From an uncultured Bacteroidales bacterium (lineage in GTDB: Bacteria; Bacteroidota; Bacteroidia; Bacteroidales; UBA932): a stretch of 6,739 nucleotides of DNA. The position numbers were made by a program, and so were the translations under genes. The stretch lies in contig CABTXO010000091.1 of assembly GCA_902488725.1 (NCBI GenBank), positions 1-6,739 of the forward strand, in the 5' to 3' direction. This document shows, piece by piece, positions 5,064 to 6,739 of the stretch (the first letter of the stretch is position 1; each line of letters begins with the position of its first letter). A model generated the notes under the pieces. The model saw only the letters and a list, made by a program, of their open reading frames with translations, did no database searches and was not told the DNA's origin.

Positions 5064-5870
5064 ATGAGAAACTGCCGGAAATATGCCTGGCTCCTCCTGC
5101 TGGGACTGCTGGCCGCGGAACCCGCGGCGGAGGCGCAGCTGTTTCGCTCGCGCAAGAAAGCTGCGGAGCAGGCGGAGCAGTCCCGGATGGCCGGTGAAAT
5201 CGTCCGGGACGCACCGGACGTCAAGCTGCAGCCGAACGCGGGCTACATGGGCTACCGGGTGGAAGCGGGAGACACGGTCTACTTCGACACCATCGACCCG
5301 GTCTGGGTTTTTCCGCGGGGGCACCGGACCAGAGGCTCCGACATGCGGAAGTACTACCGCCTCGTGTACAACTTCAACAAGGTCTATCCCTACGCCCTCG
5401 CCGCGCGGGACATGTCGCGGCGGGTGGATGCCTACATCGCGGACAACGCGCTGCGGCGGCGGAAGAAGGACCTGTACATCACTTCCATGCAGAAGGAACT
5501 GTTCCGCATCTTCGAGAAGCCGCTCCACAACATGTCCATTTCCCAGGGGAAGCTGCTCATCCGTCTGGTGGACCGGGAATTCGGCCAATCTTCCTATGCC
5601 ATCATCAAGGACTACAAGAGCGGCATCACGGCCGGCTTCTGGCAGGGGGTCGCGAAAGTGTTCGGCCAGAACCTGAAAGACCGCTACGACCCCGAAGGGG
5701 CCGACAAGATGACGGAGCAGTTGGTGAAGACCTGGGACAGCGGGCAGTTCGACGCATTGTATTTTTCGGTGTTCATGACGCCGCCCGCACACATTCAGGT
5801 GCCTTCCACCGAAGAGGCGTTCGCCAGGGCCGCCGCCAGGGTGGACCGTCCGGAATCGAACACCAGGTAG
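5064..5870 (+). CDS. Secreted DUF4294 family protein, function unknown
   Basis: This gene encodes a 268-residue protein that I recognise as a DUF4294 member, a family typical of Bacteroidota with no established function. It has a signal peptide: a basic start (MRNCRKYAW), a Leu-rich core (LLLLGLLAA, residues 10-18) and a probable cleavage site at AEA|Q (24/25), so export to the periplasm is inferred. A Lys/Gln/Glu-rich linker follows (about 29-45). The conserved domain starts near VEAGDTVYFDTIDPVWVFPR (66-85) and includes KYYRLVYNFNKVYPYA (96-111), a basic segment LRRRKKDLY, ISQGKLLIRLVDREFG (159-174) and IIKDYKSGITAGFWQGVAKVFG (180-201). The ATG at 5064 is chosen because it gives an intact signal peptide and has AGG just upstream; a TTG at 4995 would add 23 residues with no such sense. 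The last 25 codons overlap lpxH on the opposite strand. Confidence 0.85.
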   Translation: MRNCRKYAWLLLLGLLAAEPAAEAQLFRSRKKAAEQAEQSRMAGEIVRDAPDVKLQPNAGYMGYRVEAGDTVYFDTIDPVWVFPRGHRTRGSDMRKYYRLVYNFNKVYPYALAARDMSRRVDAYIADNALRRRKKDLYITSMQKELFRIFEKPLHNMSISQGKLLIRLVDREFGQSSYAIIKDYKSGITAGFWQGVAKVFGQNLKDRYDPEGADKMTEQLVKTWDSGQFDALYFSVFMTPPAHIQVPSTEEAFARAAARVDRPESNTR

Positions 5871-6568
5871 TCCGCCGTCGCGGGATCCATCCAGTCCTTC
5901 AGCACGAGGAGCCTGGCCCCGCCGGGAAGTTCCATGTCCACCGCCACGTGGAAATGTCCGAATATGAAATAGTCCACAGGCTGTCGCGCGGAAAAATCCT
6001 CCGCGAACTTGTACAGCGGTTCATCGGTGCCCCGGAACCGGTAGTCGATGTTCTTGGCCACGCGGCTCTGCTTGGACCAGCCCTTGCCGAGCCGGAAGGC
6101 GATGTACGGATGGACGAGGTTGAAGAGGGCCTGTATCACGTAGTTGCGGAAGCACCAGCGCATCACCTTGTACCAGAAATGCCCCGGCCCCAGGCCGTCG
6201 CCATGTCCGAGGCAGAATTTTTTGCCGTGAATATCCACTACGCAGGGCTGCTGCAGGATCGTCATGCCCATGTCGGCGAAATAGTGGTAGGTCCAGATGT
6301 CGTGGTTGCCCTGGAAGAAATAAACGTGCACCCCTGCATCCATCAGATCCAGCAGGGCGGCGAACACGCGGATGCTCCCCTTCGGAACCACGTCGTGATA
6401 TTCATACCAGAAGTCCCAGATGTCGCCGAGAAGGTACAAGGCTTCGGTCCGGTCCTTGGGAATTCCCCGCAGGAAGCGGACGAAGCGGACCTCGCGGTCC
6501 GCAGGGTCTTTGACATCCAGGCCCAGATGGACGTCGGAGACGAAATAGGTGAACGCGCGCGCAGCCAT
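5795..6568 (-). CDS. lpxH: UDP-2,3-diacylglucosamine diphosphatase (LpxH-type)
   Basis: The product is a 257-residue calcineurin-like metallophosphoesterase of the LpxH type, which hydrolyses UDP-2,3-diacylglucosamine to lipid X and UMP in lipid A synthesis, at the inner face of the cytoplasmic membrane. The metal-binding motifs appear in order: SDVHLG (D12, H14), GDIWDFWYE (D49), GNHD (residues 87-90), GHGDG (H122) and GHFH (H205, H207). GDIWDFWYE and the aromatic segment after GHGDG favour LpxH over generic phosphoesterases. There is no signal peptide, as expected. Length is near that of E. coli LpxH (240 aa). The ATG at 6568 is 6 bp after the uppP stop, which implies co-transcription. The C-terminal 24 or so codons overlap the convergent DUF4294 gene. 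No terminator is visible after the stop. A related phosphoesterase acting on another substrate is less likely. Confidence 0.9.
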   Translation of the reverse strand: MAARAFTYFVSDVHLGLDVKDPADREVRFVRFLRGIPKDRTEALYLLGDIWDFWYEYHDVVPKGSIRVFAALLDLMDAGVHVYFFQGNHDIWTYHYFADMGMTILQQPCVVDIHGKKFCLGHGDGLGPGHFWYKVMRWCFRNYVIQALFNLVHPYIAFRLGKGWSKQSRVAKNIDYRFRGTDEPLYKFAEDFSARQPVDYFIFGHFHVAVDMELPGGARLLVLKDWMDPATADYLVFDSGRSTLAAALANASSVEGT

Positions 6569-6574
6569 GCCGAA

Positions 6575-6739
6575 TCAGGCGAAAATCAACAGCAGCAGTG
6601 CTACGACGAGGCAATACAGCGCAAACCAGGTGAGGCGGGCCTTCTTGACGATGGCGATCATCACCTTGCAGGCAAAGAGCCCGGACAGGAAGGCGGCCAG
6701 GAAGCCCGCCGCCAGGCAGGCGGCAGGAACGCCCCCGCC
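6575..6739 (-). CDS. uppP: Undecaprenyl-diphosphatase UppP (BacA), C-terminal part
   Basis: Only the last 54 codons are in the window; the gene continues beyond base 6739. The peptide is very hydrophobic, with two membrane segments: [26 protein letters not shown], then a basic KKAR loop, then [19 protein letters not shown] at the C-terminus. The pattern (F-x-SGL-x-A-C-K ... I-V-K-K ... F-A-x-Y-C) resembles the end of BacA/UppP proteins, which dephosphorylate undecaprenyl pyrophosphate to recycle the lipid carrier of cell-wall synthesis. The catalytic residues lie in the missing part, so the call depends on the C-terminal pattern and on the envelope-related neighbour lpxH, 6 bp downstream. Confidence 0.75.
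   Translation of the reverse strand, partial: GGGVPAACLAAGFLAAFLSGLFACKVMIAIVKKARLTWFALYCLVVALLLLIFA

Noticed and set aside
4887..5792. 301-codon minus-strand frame antisense to the DUF4294 gene
   Set aside because: Low-complexity Arg/His/Val-rich translation, while the plus frame has a signal peptide and a recognised domain.

Overview
This window is one end of an assembled contig from a fairly GC-rich member of the Bacteroidota, probably a Bacteroidales relative. Three things suggest this: the ribosomal proteins read as Bacteroidota-type, the plus-strand gene belongs to the Bacteroidota-typical DUF4294 family, and the promoter candidates match the Bacteroidota form (TTTG ... TAnnTTTG) rather than the E. 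coli form. The first 21 bases are not biological: they match the 3' end of an Illumina TruSeq adapter, so the contig stops inside untrimmed adapter.

Bases 22-4687 hold a tightly packed ribosomal-protein operon on the minus strand. In transcription order (right to left) it reads rplP, rpmC, rpsQ, rplN, rplX, rplE, rpsN, rpsH, rplF, rplR, rpsE, rpmD and the first codons of rplO. This is the end of the S10 cluster joined to the spc cluster in conserved order. Spacers are 2-18 bp, except for a 69-bp rpsN-rpsH gap that holds a GC-rich hairpin.

Bases 4688-5063 are a divergent intergenic region. Where rpsC, rplV, rpsS and the rest of the S10 genes would be expected upstream of rplP, there is instead a very AT-rich stretch (about 17% G+C at 4801-4900). 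It carries a good Bacteroidota promoter match facing rplP and an imperfect inverted repeat in the predicted leader. The composition then switches abruptly to GC-rich (about 65% at 4941-5040), ahead of a plus-strand gene with its own -7-like element. The S10 operon therefore seems to be split between rpsC and rplP, with rplP heading its own transcription unit, unless the junction is an assembly chimera.

Bases 5064-6739 concern the cell envelope. A secreted DUF4294 protein of unknown function (plus strand) converges on, and overlaps by 76 bp, an LpxH-type UDP-2,3-diacylglucosamine hydrolase (minus strand). lpxH lies 6 bp downstream of the end of an undecaprenyl-diphosphatase (uppP) gene that runs off the right edge. 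The uppP-lpxH pair links recycling of the cell-wall lipid carrier with lipid A synthesis. No mobile element, CRISPR array, tRNA or rRNA was seen. The coding content is mostly housekeeping; the unusual points are the S10 split, its leader, the intercistronic hairpin and the overlapping 3' ends.
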